DNA of 64,000 nt from Gymnorhina tibicen (GCA_013399875.1 VXAZ01006883.1:73790-137789), one strand, 5' to 3'; positions 1 through 11,807 are shown, counted from the first letter of the stretch. The notes: a model not told the origin generated them from the sequence alone. Translations and numbers: made by a program.

Positions 1-630
1 TGGGGGGGGGGGAAGGTGTTCTAAGGGCTTATTTTACCTCTCATTATCCTCCTCTGACTCTGTTAGTAATAAATTCACTTCACAACTTAAGTTGATCCTG
101 TTTCGCCCTTGAAGTGTTTCTCCTGGTCCTTATCTCACTCATGAAGTGTTTGTTAATTTTTTTTCCTTTTCCCTCCTCTGCCCAGCTGTGGTAGGGGAGG
201 GTGAGTGAGCGGCTCTCGTGGGTGCCTGGCATTGGTCCAGTGTCAAACCACAACACCCACTTCATAGCAAAAGTCAAAGAGCCTTACTGAGTTATTTCTG
301 CATCGAATTGCTGTGAAAAATGTAGAGATTTCCTTTTTCATTCTTGAAAAAAGTCAACAATATAAAGGGATTGATAAAATCTGTTTCCACTCATTAATGC
401 CTTAGCCTGAAATTACAGGTTTCTTCTGTGATGATGTTCTTCTTGGTGATTGTGGTTTGGAGCACAGGAGGTTCCCATGAAGAAACATCTTTAGCTACAG
501 GTAAAGCAGTAGAGGTTCTCTGTACAGGTTACCTGAACACAGCTGGCTTGTGATGATCCTCTGTATTTAATCATCTGTGTGATTCCTGCAGAGTTTTCAT
601 CTGTGCCAATTGAAGCAGGAGTTCTGGAAA
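1..630. other. Intergenic sequence, nothing recognised
   Basis: This stretch begins with a run of G (bases 2-12). I see no coding exon, RNA gene or clear repeat in the rest. Confidence 0.5.
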
Positions 631-1014
631 TTACCCATCACAAAGGAACGCCACCTGAGTATGGGGAGAGATAGGATGGAATTGAGCTGGGGGCTGTGAG
701 ACATGTCTGCAGAATGCCATGGCAGCACAGAGAAGCTGGTCTCTGCCTGCCCTTGGGGGAAGGAGATGCCACAAGGCAGAGCCTTGTGGAGAGGAGCCTG
801 CCGGAAGCTGCTGGATGGGGGGACAGCGCATGATCACCCCCATACAGGGACACTGAGAAAGCGTGTTACTGACATGGCAATGTGTGATAGGTTGCTTAGT
901 GAAAAATACCATATAAGGAAACACTGGGTCTTGAAGAAGTGTATAAAACCAGCTTGTTTCTTTGAATAAACGTCTCAGATTCCCTGACAGTCTGAGTCTG
1001 TGCCCTAGTCATCA
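631..1014 (+). mobile_element. Probable solo LTR of an endogenous retrovirus
   Basis: The stretch has the order of signals of an LTR read on the plus strand: a moderately GC-rich first part, a TATA box (TATAAAA at 942-948), and an AATAAA signal at 965-970 followed by a short T/G-rich tail. It is not similar to the ERVL-type LTR family found elsewhere in the window. I could not fix the ends with a target-site duplication, so the boundaries are approximate and the identity is an inference from signal order only. Confidence 0.4.
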
Positions 1015-3427
1015 CGTCACCTGAGGAAAAAGAGGAAAAAAAAATGGACAGTTCAATACAAGCTTCATAATGAGTACTCATTTTGAAATCCAGCAGGCTG
1101 CTGCCTGGTCTGTGCAGGAAAATGACAAATGAATGCTGTTTAACATTTTGCTTGAAAAGTTTTTCCATTCAGAAAACTATTTGCAATACAATAATGAGAA
1201 AAGCAGAACTGTGAAGCATTTTATAAGGCTGATTACCTTTCTAGGACATATAATTTGATACATGCTTTGTTTATCCAGAGTAAATTCAGTGGTTGAAAAG
1301 ATTAATTGAACCTATTTTATGCTACTTGTACATGCTCTCACAGAGGAAGTAACATATTTTTTTTCTTATTGACTTTTGCACAAGAGCCTGCAATACACCA
1401 GCAAGAGTAAAATGACTTTTCTAAATTTAGCAGTTCATAAATATTACAACATACCAGTCCATCCAGTGGTTTGTTCATTTTTTTTCCTTCTTTCATGTCT
1501 TTTTTATATATCCAAAAATATAGGAGTGTGCGCAGGAGATGCACAGTATTTGCTTCTGCTTTTCTCCTCTCCCAGGGTACAAGAGGCATCTGTCAGCTTA
1601 CTCATGCTCTGCCCCCTACTCTCTCTCTCCCTCTCTCCCCGTAAACATATAATGCATGCAGGTGTGCATACACACACATATGCATGTACATACATTCATT
1701 TTTGACTCTTCAGCTAATGGACAAGAAACTACTGACTTCGAGGCACAAAATTCTCTGTTCTGGAGGAGCTGTGTGACCTGGTTCATGTAACTGTCTGAGG
1801 ATTAAACTGTTACCATCCCAGCTACACTCACCAGGTGAATGACCTTAAAAAAACTTAACGCTCTACATGTCTTTTCCCCTATGCACTTGATGTTCATCTC
1901 AATGCCTTGGACAGCAGCTTGTCAGTGAATTGTGACTTGTTCTGTGCACAACTGGATGGATGCCTGGTCTCTAAGGGCTACAGGTTTTCAAAAGATAAAT
2001 GGTATTATTGCCACACATGCTGGTTCACATGTTACTCATCAGGACTAAAGACTAACTTAGATTGTTCCCTCCACATCTTGGGCAAAAAATTCTTCAGGAC
2101 TCAGCATTCTAGAGCATCCTAAGAGGGGACTTTTCCTCTACTTTCCATCAGCCCTTGCTAATACAAAAGGTTAGCTTCAGTTAATTTAATTCCCCTTTTG
2201 GAGACCACTGAAAATGTACCTAGATGAGCAGGTTGCCTAGCTAGGCTTGGGACATTTCCAGGTCTTCTGTCACTCCATGGCAAAGGCCGTGAAACCTGTT
2301 GAACTGCAGACAGTCCCAGCCTGCTGGAAACTGACACTTGAAACTTAAACTGAGGCACCAAGCATCTGTGACACTGCTGATGATTTATCTACCAATAAAA
2401 TGCTCAATAGATATGCATGACAGCGGCAGCACCATTTTCTGCAGCCACCTCTTGGATTCTGGTCCAGCTTATGCTTCATCCCCATAGTTTCACTACAATG
2501 TGATGAACCTAGAAACTCTTGAAGGACAGGTGAGTACCAAAGGAGGAGCCCCATGCAGTGTACCCTGAGTTATTATGTATTTCTGACAGGATGAACTGCC
2601 AACAAGATCCTAGTCCTACGTGAACAGGCTCTGCCTGCATGTAGAGCAAGATAACTCTGATGGGTCTATCTGTTGTCATGTCTCTCCTGAGATTTCAAGT
2701 TATCCCAGTGTGAGAGACTGGAGAAAACCATTACTTGCTCAAAACAACCAAAGTGAGTGTGTGTGGCAGAGAGGCAATGCAAGCTCTGCAAAAAGTGAGA
2801 TGATGCACTTCTCTATATCCCACCTCCCTGGAGGCTCTAGTCCAGCTCCAGAATGGTTATCAGCCACTGGCACACTGGAAGCCCCACGTAGAGGGGAGGG
2901 TCCCAGGAGGCCAAAGCAGATAAAAACAGTTGCACAAAGACATACCCTCTCCCTTTCTAACTTCCTCTTCTTGAAATCTGGGTAACTTAAAAGTTGGATG
3001 GTTTAGAGTTTGCTAAGTCAATGCCTTGTGAAATGCTTTATTTTGATTGAATGTTTCAAAATTTGCCAGGTACCCTTATTTTCTAAAGTTTACCTGTAAA
3101 AGTCTGTTTAACCTCCAGAGAATGTTGGGTTTCTCCCAGGTACCTGCCTCAGGGTATAACGAAACTTAAGCCCCTTTAAGAAACACATCAGGTTAGTCCA
3201 GGGCTTTACACCCCAGGTTTGGTAGACACCTTCTTCTCAAAAGGCACCTGGAAACCACGCAGAATATCCAGGGAAATAGCCCCAGATAAGGTTATGTGGG
3301 TTGCTAAATCCAACACCACTGCTGACTGAAGTCTTGTCTAAGCTTACAAAATTACGCCAGGGGAACTCTGGAAGAGGTTTGATGCATCTCATTTCCTACC
3401 CTGAGCCAATTAATGCAGCTCAGTCCT
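1015..3427. other. Intergenic sequence with CT and CA microsatellites
   Basis: A CT-rich run lies at about 1616-1640 and a CA/TA-rich run at about 1668-1695. Short open frames, such as 2620-2985 on the plus strand, show no recognisable domain and are taken as chance. Confidence 0.5.
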
Positions 3428-3968
3428 TGTCCTGGGTTTGGCTGGGATAGAGTTGATTTTTTTTAGAAGCAGGTACAGCACTGTGTTTCAGATTCAGTAT
3501 GAGAATAATGCTGATAACAACTGTTGGTTTGGGTGTTGCTAAGAGTGCTTACTCTGAGTCAAGGACTGTTCAGTGGCTCATACTCTGCCAGTAAGGAAGT
3601 GAACAAAAAAGTGGAGGGCAGCATGGCTAGGACAGGGGACCTGAACTGGTCAAAGGGATATTCCACAAAATAGACTAGTACATAAACTGGGGGAGTTACC
3701 CAGAAGAGGGCCTATGCGGGTTTGGCATTGGCCAGCAGGTGGTGAGCAATTGTATTGAATATTACTTACTTTTCTTTGGTTCTCTCTCCTTTAATACTAT
3801 TACTAATACTATTACTATTATATTTTACTTCATTTCAATTATTAACCTGTTAACTCAACCAACAAGTTTCGCTTTTTCACCCCATTTGTCCTCCCCATCC
3901 CAGTGCAGTAGGGTGTTGAGTCAACAGCTGCGTGCTGGTTAGTTGCCAGCTGGGGTTAAATCACACCA
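3428..3968 (+). mobile_element. Solo LTR, ERVL-type family (copy 1)
   Basis: The left end carries the family start (TGTCCTGGGTTTGGCTGGG) and the right end the family finish (CTGGGGTTAAATCACACCA), the same ends as the copies near 10.8, 15.1, 16.7, 35.2 and 51.8 kb. The middle is strongly diverged and holds an ACTATT-rich microsatellite around 3795-3835. The flanking pentamers (GTCCT and CTTTC) do not match, so no target-site duplication survives. It looks older than the 10.8-kb and 51.8-kb copies. Confidence 0.7.
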
Positions 3969-4389
3969 CTTTCTCTTCACCACAGGTAGAATTCTTAGTA
4001 GCAGCTGACACCAAATCACGTTGCTTACTCACACTCTGCAGGTAGGTGCAGCAGGAGTGATGAGCTGGTTTACACAAAGCAGCACTGGAAAGCAATGGCT
4101 GCCTGTGGCACACTTGTTTTCCTCAGTTGTGCTCACTGCCCTAGACACCCTTCATATTTTAATGACAATTTCCTAGTAATGCGTGTCATGAAAAACAACC
4201 AGATGATGTTTCCCACAGTGTGAATGTCTCTTTGAAGTATTGAGAACATTTTCTGACAGCTTGCTCTTTTCCAGTGTTTGCAGCAGATTCCATGCAGCAT
4301 GCATTCCTGAGCCCTCAACAGCAGATTCCCAGGGGACTCCTGGGTGGTGCAATGTTTGCTCTCTCAAAATAGAGTAGCAATCCTGCAGT

Positions 4390-4990
4390 TCTTTTTTCTC
4401 ATTGCACTGACATTTTTAAGCTGAACCATTTCATTATCACTGTGGCCAAGACCATGCCATCTCCCACCAGGCCTTCTCCATTCCCAGCCAGCAAGTCTAG
4501 AACATCTTTCCTAGTTGTCTCTCTGTATACTTGTGATAAAAAGTTCTCTCCCACAAACTTTAGTAATTTTTCAAATCTGCTCACCACAGCAGGATGGCAT
4601 TTCCAGCTGATCTCTAGAAAGTTGAAATCTGCCATAAGGACAAAGACTGCTGATCCAGAGATTTTTATAGTTGCCTGCCAAATTAACTTCTCATCACCAG
4701 CATCCTGGCTGGGCAACTGATAGAAGACGCCCACCACATCTGCTTTGTTTTCCATCCCTTCATCCTCACCCAGAGGTTCCCAACCACATCATGGCCAACT
4801 GTAAGGGCTGTAACATCAAACCTCTCCCTTCTATTTAGTGCGACACCTCCACCTTGCCCTGCCCTCTCCTCAATAGCCTGTACCCTCCATCCCAGGACTC
4901 CGGGCATAGGCCAAGTCCCACTAATGCCAAGGATACCCAAGATCTGGGAATGAACCAAGGCTTCCAGTCAAAGGCACTTGCACCAACACT
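4390..4990 (-). mobile_element. CR1 LINE fragment: endonuclease domain
   Basis: Minus-strand translations spread over two or three frames match the N-terminal endonuclease part of the CR1 ORF2 protein. Visible pieces are a RRGGGVAL-like motif, then RERFDVTALTV (about 4800-4840), a NKADVVGV-like strand, and VLMADFNFLEI near 4610-4660, where CR1 normally has a GDFN motif. NFLSQV and TRKDVLDLL follow. Frameshifts and substitutions show that it is dead. It contains neither the reverse transcriptase nor the CR1 3' tail, so it is truncated at both ends. Confidence 0.85.
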
Positions 4991-4999
4991 CCCTGAGCC

Positions 5000-6680
5000 A
5001 TCTGCCAGGGACACCCCAGTCCCTGAGCCCCTGCCCATCCCAAGGAGAATTTGGAGAGGCTGTTGGGGCTAAACAGAACAAAGGGAGCCACCACATTCAT
5101 TCCTAGGAGATGCCAGAGAGCTCTTAGCAGCCAATAGCCAGAATGGACCATGGCAACACCACCACTATGGTTCACATCATGTAGCCCATGGGTGTGCCAG
5201 TGCCCTGGCTCCTTCAGACTTTTGTCCTCCCTGAAACCTTCTAATCCCAAGGTAGGGACCAACCTGACCCCTGCAGCTCAGAGATGCTCTCGGGGGCAAG
5301 GGTGGAGGTGACTGACTGTCATCACTCCTGACTGTCAGGCGCAGCCAACCCATGCTGACTAGTTGGGCAGGAGCAGCCCTCCTCCACAGCCCAGGCACTA
5401 ACAGATGATGAAGACCATGGTGAGACAAGCTGCCCCCTTCTGCTCCGGGATGACCACAGTAGAGCAGAGACCCACCTGCAGCCTTGTAGAAAAGCACCAC
5501 TCTGGAGCAGATAGAGATGCCCTGATGGAAGCTACAGCCCATGGAGATCTCACACACGAGCAGGGTCCTGTCAGGAGCTGCAGCCTGTGCTTAGGAGCAC
5601 GCACAGGAGCAGGTTTTCTGGCAGCTGGAGCAATCTGTTCCAGAAGTACTGCACATTGTAGAAAGGGCCCAGGTTAGAGAAGAAGAATAGTGTAAGGACT
5701 GAGAAGCAGCAAGACTGAATGTTATGGACTGACCACAATACACCCATTCCCCATCCTTCTGCACAGCTGGGGAGGAGGAGGTAGAAGAGCCTGTAATGGA
5801 AGAGTGAAATTGAGAAGGGAGGGGAAATTGGTTTTAGTTTTGCATTTCTTATTCCCCTATTCAATTTTCATTGGCAACAGAAGACATTAATTGTCCCCAA
5901 TTCTATCTGGCTAATGAGAGTACTCTCCCTTGTCCTTATCTCAACCCAGCTTTCCCATCTTACTTTCTCCTCCATCCTGTGGAGAAAGGAAAGTAACAGA
6001 GCAGCTTGGTGAGTATCTGGGAGGCACCCAGCCAAGGTCAAACCCATCAAACTGATGGGGGTAATGCAGGACAGACAGAGAAGGTATCGTCCTGATTCAG
6101 CCCTCAGAGCTACTGCTGTGCACACAGAGAAGGGCCAAACCTGGAAAACAAAACCCTGCCAGAGCCCTGTGCCTTGCACATACATGCAGCAGGACATCCA
6201 GGATGTGCTGAGCTGGGTTAATGTTGGCTATTGCAAGGAGGTCAGGAAGAAGTATTTTATTGCCACGGCTAGACAAGACAGATGTCTTCAAGTATGCAGC
6301 CATAGGGTATAAAGAAGAGGAAAAGACTCCTTGCACTTCTTGAAGCTGTAGAACACAAGGCAAAACGCACAGGGAAATAAAAACAAGAAATCTGAAAAAA
6401 AATGTTTCCCAAGGGAATAATCCTATGTTAGAAGGGGTAGGACAGAGGGGCCACCAAGCTTTTGGGAAAATGCAAAACTGAACAAATCCCACGCAATCTG
6501 ATCAAATTCCTGCTTTCACTGAAGGCTTGTACCAGATGATCTCCAGACAGCTCTTCCAACCTGGAGTACTCCTAACTGCACAAATATCCAGTGGTCTGCA
6601 TAGGTAAGACACCCAAAACAAAAAGAAAAAACTCCATTTGCAAAACACACAGTACCTACTGTGTAAATATATTCAAACAA
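5000..6680. other. Unassigned stretch with broken coding-like minus-strand frames
   Basis: Minus-strand frames 5571-5864, 5868-6197 and 6097-6492 are hydrophobic, Cys/Leu-rich and interrupted by stops, and they give the impression of a decayed multi-pass membrane protein. I could not match them to a family. A run near 6528-6560 (CAGATGATCTCCAGACAGC and what follows) resembles a degraded CR1 3' tail. No splice structure is evident. Confidence 0.25.
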
Positions 6681-6704
6681 ACAACAACAAAAAAATCTTA
6701 TTGC

Positions 6705-6710
6705 TTTATT
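6705..6710 (-). terminator. TOPORS: Candidate TOPORS poly(A) signal
   Basis: TTTATT on the plus strand is AATAAA on the minus strand. Just downstream in the direction of transcription (about 6674-6698) the minus strand reads T-rich then GTTGTTGTTTGTTTG, a good downstream element. This places cleavage near 6685-6700 and gives a 3'UTR of about 0.5 kb after the TOPORS stop at 7202. Confidence 0.65.
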
Positions 6711-7201
6711 CAGATATTGACATAGCTTACCTTAAAATTACTGAAAGTCCTTTGACAATCCCTATAGAAATCACTGACTACTTGTCAGCAGAGATCAGCT
6801 TAAACCAAAGAGATTGAAATGATGCTGGAATTCAGACTGAATAATTTTTTTATGAACTAAAAAATTTTTCCCTTCTTTAAGAAGGGCAATCCCCATAAAA
6901 TGCATTTCCTGGCTTTTGTTTTGGGCTCGTTTTCTGTTGTTTGGTTTACACAAAACTTTGAAATACGCTGTGAATGGCTTTATGAAATTGAAACTTCCAA
7001 AGTCTTCTAACAAACTTTTAGAATTACATACTAGCAATATCCTATCTTCTTTGACTTAAAAGTGCATACACATTCAAAAGTTTTATACATTTCCTAGACA
7101 TCTTTTTAACAGACAGAAATCCTATCAGACATTTTAGTTCTCAAGGGGAAAAAAAACGTAGTTAAATTCACAATTTTAACAAGTGTACCATGGAAAGCCT
7201 A

Positions 7202-10183
7202 CTACATTTTTTCTTCTGGGAAAGAAGGATCAAACCACGAGGATCTGTTGACAAGTCTCTTTGGCAGTCTTAGTATCAATGGCTCTCTCTCTGGACACTC
7301 TAGGAATGAAGTCTTGGGGGAAGGCAGTTGGCTGGAAGGCGCTGCTGGTGCTTCCTGAACATAACTGGTTACAGTTTCTGTGTGAGAGGTGTTACTGCTG
7401 GTATTCGCTGTAGTAACACTCTGATCAGCTGCTATTTCTTGAAGTTTGACATCAGCATTTCTAACGGCACCATCTAAGTTTTCCCTTGTGGCAGGGATAC
7501 CATGCTTTTTGTCTACCCCAGTTTCCTCACAACCCATTCTCCTCAGAAAAGAAGATGGAGACTCATTTTCCCTCTCATTTATCTGAGTTGTGCCTGTCCA
7601 TGTAATACTGCTGTCCCATTCGGTATTTTCTGGCTCCTTGTTACTATCACTGTCAATCGTAATCACCACTGGAGAAGATTGTACTGAGTTACTCATGTGA
7701 TGTTTCCGGTGTTTCTTCTTATGCTTCTTCTTTTTCTTTTTAAGATGCCTTGTTGTGTCTGTTGCTTTTCCTTCGTAGACAATCTCCACACTTGGACTCC
7801 TCATTTTCTTCTTTCTTTTCTTACGCTTTGTCTCGCTGCTTGCTCGATTGTCTGACAGGCTATCTTCATTTTTGCAACAGTCACCAAATTTTGAGGAAGT
7901 TTTCTTGGAGTCATTTTCTCTTTCTAGACTTGTGCTCTCCATGAACGCATTCTCCAGGTGGCGAGTTTTGTACTTCCTTTTTCCACCAGGCTTTTCACTT
8001 TTCATTCTGTCAGTTCCTCCAGAAGGAGTCCTTGATCTGTTGCTTGACCGACTCCTTGACCTGCATCTTTCATAACAGTAATAGTGTCTTTCATGGAGTC
8101 CCCTCTGGCTATGCAGATCCGTCCTCTCAATAAATGATCGTATCCTGTATTCTGGACTAGCAGACTGCCTTGAGTAAAGTGTGTTAGACCGGGTCCTCCT
8201 TCTGCTGGAGGATTCATAGCTGTCCCCAAACACCTTTCGACTACAGAAAGCAGAACCCCACTGGTGTCTACTTTGATAAGTGTCTCTTACATAATAGCGA
8301 TCACTGTCTCTACTTCTTGATCTCCTTTTACTGTGGCCTTTGCTACGTGATCGTGATCTGCTCACCTCTCTGGATGGAGTGCTCTCGCCACTTAGAGAGC
8401 CCCTCTGGCTTTTCAGCGAGGCTCTGGTGTTGTGAGCCCTAGACCTTCTGCTGCTTCTTTTGCTTCTATGTTTGCTACTATCTCTGCTTCTCGATCGTCT
8501 CCTTTTAAGTTGGCTTTTGCTATGGTGCTCCCTTCTAGACCGATGGCCAGGACTGCCTCGACTGTCCTGTGAACAGCACTGTGGGCTTCTGGACTTTCCT
8601 TTTTTACTCAATCTGTGATTCCAAGGGGAGCATACTGTGTCACTCCCTGGAGACGGGCTCCAACTCAAGTCCTGTGGATACAGATCTTTTCTTTTACATT
8701 TGTTCTTCTCATCCTCTTTTGATTCCATCTTCTCGACTGCAGGAGATAAACAGCTTCTACAGCTTCCTACATCCTCCCTATATGTTGGAGAATGTGGTGA
8801 GAAGCTCCTGCTTGGTTCACTGTCACTCCAGCTGTGACACTGGACTGGTCGCTGTTTCTTGATATCTTCCCTTTTCTCTTCCCTGATGGACTCCTCAGAG
8901 TCAGAGGACAGCTCAACCACTTCTGGTGTCCTCTCTGCTAATGGCTTAACATACCCAACAATGACACAATTGTCTGAGGAAGAGCCACTGTCGTTTGAGT
9001 CAGCATTAGCCTGTAACTGAGTTTGCAGTTTGGTTCTTCGACTCCCTGTAGCAGAGTCCTCATCAGAACTTTCTGATGACTCCAAAGGAGAAGCTACGGT
9101 TGCACGAACCTCTTCTGAAATGGAGTAGGAAGGCCCTGGAGTTTCATCATCCCAGGGAGCCTGACCAAGACCAGGTACAGACAAACTATTATCTGGGCCT
9201 TGTGAGTATGCCACATCTGGAGATATTGTAATAATTGACGAGTCTGAGTGGCTTCCTTCCTCATATGATGGTGCAGGGCAGTCATAATTGGCATGTTGAT
9301 CATATGCTTCTAAGTTAAAAGGACAACGAGCAAAACTGATGAATTCATGCAGGAAGTGTTCTGTCCGGTTCAGCAAAAATGGCTTCAAATCATCAGCAAA
9401 GGCCTGACTTTCCAGATCATATCTAGTTACATTACTCATGATAATGTGCTGCACAATATTGATCAAAGATCCGTGGGCACCAAACAGGACTGTAAGTTCT
9501 CGCTTCAACCAAGGAACCAAGCGGTGAAGGCAAGCGGGGTTGCGGCGGAAGAACTCTGCCGAAATGTCTCGATATCGGCCCCCATCCTGAATGCTGCGGA
9601 TGCGCACGCCAGTGCGGTACAGAGCCCTACGGAAGTTGATCATGTCCTCCTCCTGAATCTGTCGCAGAGATCTGCCCTCTGCGCTAGCCTTTCTCCTTGA
9701 GGCCAGCCTCCTGATCATCTGCTGAATCTCTCTGTGTCTGTGTCGCGTTGGTTCACTTGACAAGCCTTCAAACAACATCCCGTTATCTGGAGGGGACAGC
9801 ATCCTTCGGGAAGGGGAACTGCGCGCGCGGCGTTCCCTTGTTAAGGTGGTACGGTAACGAAATCTCCGGCCATCGGGGCTGGCAAAAGAGCTGGTTTCTA
9901 AAGGGCTGAGTATGTACTCCTTAAAGTCATCTTCAGCACGAATTGTATGGAAAATGGAAAAAAAGGGTTGCTTGCAGAGGGGGCATTCTGCTTTGTTTTT
10001 GGACCATTCTTGGACACAGCGGAAGCAGAACCTATGCAAACAGCGATCTAGATATGCAACATTGTCAAATCTGTCCAGGCAGATGGGGCATTTGGAGTCG
10101 GGAGATGCATCTGTCGGCAGCTTACTGGTGCTGGCTTTTGGCGAAAAGTTGCTGTCTTCTGCAAACTCCTTATCTGAAATCAT
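7202..10183 (-). CDS. TOPORS: TOPORS, E3 ubiquitin/SUMO ligase, main coding exon (993 aa)
   Basis: TOPORS is a nuclear RING-finger ligase that attaches ubiquitin and SUMO, binds topoisomerase I and p53, and is found in PML bodies and at the ciliary base (known for the family). Here a C3HC4 RING is complete: C32, C35, C48, H50, C53, C56, C67 and C70. A conserved helical region follows to about residue 290. SUMO-interaction-like motifs lie at about 425-435 (VVELSSDSEES) and 838-846 (VVITIDSDS). An arginine/serine-rich stretch spans about 530-650, with a second near 714, and a lysine cluster lies near 813-827. The length is close to the human protein (1,045 aa). The start is the ATG at 10183, three bases inside the exon after acceptor AG at 10188-10187; human short isoforms begin at the equivalent Met. 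The frame is intact. Confidence 0.97.
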   Translation of the reverse strand: MISDKEFAEDSNFSPKASTSKLPTDASPDSKCPICLDRFDNVAYLDRCLHRFCFRCVQEWSKNKAECPLCKQPFFSIFHTIRAEDDFKEYILSPLETSSFASPDGRRFRYRTTLTRERRARSSPSRRMLSPPDNGMLFEGLSSEPTRHRHREIQQMIRRLASRRKASAEGRSLRQIQEEDMINFRRALYRTGVRIRSIQDGGRYRDISAEFFRRNPACLHRLVPWLKRELTVLFGAHGSLINIVQHIIMSNVTRYDLESQAFADDLKPFLLNRTEHFLHEFISFARCPFNLEAYDQHANYDCPAPSYEEGSHSDSSIITISPDVAYSQGPDNSLSVPGLGQAPWDDETPGPSYSISEEVRATVASPLESSESSDEDSATGSRRTKLQTQLQANADSNDSGSSSDNCVIVGYVKPLAERTPEVVELSSDSEESIREEKREDIKKQRPVQCHSWSDSEPSRSFSPHSPTYREDVGSCRSCLSPAVEKMESKEDEKNKCKRKDLYPQDLSWSPSPGSDTVCSPWNHRLSKKGKSRSPQCCSQDSRGSPGHRSRREHHSKSQLKRRRSRSRDSSKHRSKRSSRRSRAHNTRASLKSQRGSLSGESTPSREVSRSRSRSKGHSKRRSRSRDSDRYYVRDTYQSRHQWGSAFCSRKVFGDSYESSSRRRTRSNTLYSRQSASPEYRIRSFIERTDLHSQRGLHERHYYCYERCRSRSRSSNRSRTPSGGTDRMKSEKPGGKRKYKTRHLENAFMESTSLERENDSKKTSSKFGDCCKNEDSLSDNRASSETKRKKRKKKMRSPSVEIVYEGKATDTTRHLKKKKKKHKKKHRKHHMSNSVQSSPVVITIDSDSNKEPENTEWDSSITWTGTTQINERENESPSSFLRRMGCEETGVDKKHGIPATRENLDGAVRNADVKLQEIAADQSVTTANTSSNTSHTETVTSYVQEAPAAPSSQLPSPKTSFLECPEREPLILRLPKRLVNRSSWFDPSFPEEKM

Positions 10184-10185
10184 GT

Positions 10186-10210
10186 TCTAGAAAAGACAGA
10201 GACAGAAGAT
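10186..10210 (-). other. TOPORS: Splice acceptor of the TOPORS coding exon
   Basis: On the minus strand a pyrimidine tract (CTTCTGTCTCTGTCTTTTCT) leads into AG at 10188-10187. The exon then begins at 10186 with AAC and the start codon ATG (10183-10181). The intron runs from here to the donor at 11807. Confidence 0.85.
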
Positions 10211-11807
10211 CATTGCTATCACAGAGAGGCAAAAATCATACAGTATATATGCAGAAATCCATAACAATTGCTTTTAAGGTTGCAAAACCCAGCAGGGACT
10301 CTGAGAGAATGGTGAACAAAGAGGCAACATGACCGAACTACTTTGTTTGGCTTCTTTTCACAGAGAGATCTAGCTCTTCAGTGCTTCAATTTTACACAGC
10401 ACTCGAATCATGCTAGCATAGATGAAGGTAACAGGCAGGCCTGTCTTCTGCCCCACTCTTAAATAACTCCTTTGATGCAGTCAGCTAAGTTTATGATTTA
10501 CATGGTATCCTCCAAACATAGCTTAAAAAATCTAGCATTTATGCATGAAAAGTATGAGAACAGTTAGTTCTGTACTTTAAGACAAACCAGCCAAAAGTAA
10601 TTGCACTTGAACTATATTATCACCTTCCAAGTTCTGCTGGACCTGTTCTGTTCCTGCACGCTCTGCCCCTCTTTGTTGGGCACTCATGCTGGACCACACA
10701 CAGTTTGTTGGATTAGACAATCTCCAGGGATGTGTTCCTGCCAAAATAAGTATTTTTTTTAAGATTGAAGCAGAAACAACCAGATGTCATTCCTACACCC
10801 ATCCTCAAGTACGCACTGCCTTTTATCTAGTCAGGTTGTTGTGCTGGTTTTGCCTGACATAGTAAATTTTCTTCACAGTGACTAGTCTGGGGCTGAGTTT
10901 TAAATTTGTATTGAACACAGGATTGATAATACAGAGATGTTTTTATTATTGCTGAGCAGGGCTTACACAGAGCCAAGGCCTTTTCTGCTTTTTGTACTTC
11001 CATGCTGGTGAGGAAGCTGGGAGGCTGGGAGGAGACACAGCTGGGACAGGTAACCCAAACTGACCAAAGGGATATTCCAGACCATATGACATCCTGCTCA
11101 GTATATAAAATGGGGGCAAGAAGGAGGAAAGGTGGGACATTTGGAGTGATGATGTTTGTCTGCCCAAATTACTGTCACACATGATACAGCCCTGCTCTCC
11201 TGGAGATGGCTGAACACCTGCATGCCCATCGGAAGCAGTGGATGAATTCCTTGTTTTGCTTTGCTTGCGTGTGTGGCTTTTGGTGGCCCTATTTAACTGT
11301 CTTTATCTCAACCGATGAGTGTTTCAGCTTTTATCCTTTCGTTTTTCTCCCTGATCTCACTAGTCAGGGAGTGTGCGAGTGGCTGGCTGCCTGGTGCTTG
11401 GCAGCTGGCTGAGATGAAATCACGACAGATGTCAAACATGGTCAACAAAAAAATCTATCTATTTAAAAACTCTTTTAGGTTTTTGTGTTACCCTAAGGCA
11501 TTACAATTCAGCGGAAATAAGTTACCACGCTACTTCAAAAGCCATTAGCCCACGTTTTGCAGCCGGCCTGCCATCAGGACTTCCCCGCCGGCAGGAGGGA
11601 TGGGGCAGCACAAGCGCTCGGCTGCCAGGGGCGCAGCCCGGGCTCACAGAATTGCCCGCGCACCCGCAGGGGCTGAGCGGGCCCCGGCCCCGCGCCGCCG
11701 CCCGCGCCCGCTCCCCCCGTGCGCCACCTACCACCCTCGCCTCGGGAGCCGCCAGCCAGCGCCCCGGAGGGGACCGTCGCTCCGCCCTGCCCTAGGCCCG
11801 CACTCAC
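10187..11807 (-). other. TOPORS: TOPORS intron 1 (inferred)
   Basis: The intron is bounded by donor GT at 11807-11806 (minus-strand context GCAGCG/GTGAGTG) and acceptor AG at 10188-10187, giving 1,621 bp. It carries a 588-bp ERVL-type LTR (10840-11427) in the opposite orientation to TOPORS. The human gene likewise has a short GC-rich first exon before the large RING exon. The donor is a sequence call only; no transcript was available. Confidence 0.65.
10840..11427 (+). mobile_element. Solo LTR, ERVL-type family (copy 2), in TOPORS intron 1
   Basis: It starts TGTGCTGGTTTTGCCTGAC and ends in CACGACA. It has a TATATAAA box at about 11102 and CTATTTAACTG, a decayed form of the family CTATTAAACTG poly(A)-type signal, near 11291. 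Flanking pentamers are GTTGT (10835-10839) and GATGT (11428-11432), a 4/5 match that may be a mutated 5-bp target-site duplication. At 588 bp it has exactly the length of the 51.8-kb copy. It lies antisense to TOPORS. Confidence 0.8.

Noticed and set aside
5177..5864. Possible lipid-transporter (MFS family) retrocopy
   Set aside because: A few short words resemble a major-facilitator protein but order and frame do not hold; left unassigned.
7502..9700. Plus-strand and alternative minus frames inside TOPORS (for example 9347-9700 and 9094-9303)
   Set aside because: They are antisense or shifted shadows of the TOPORS coding exon, and the same shadows recur in the copy at 29.8-30.4 kb.
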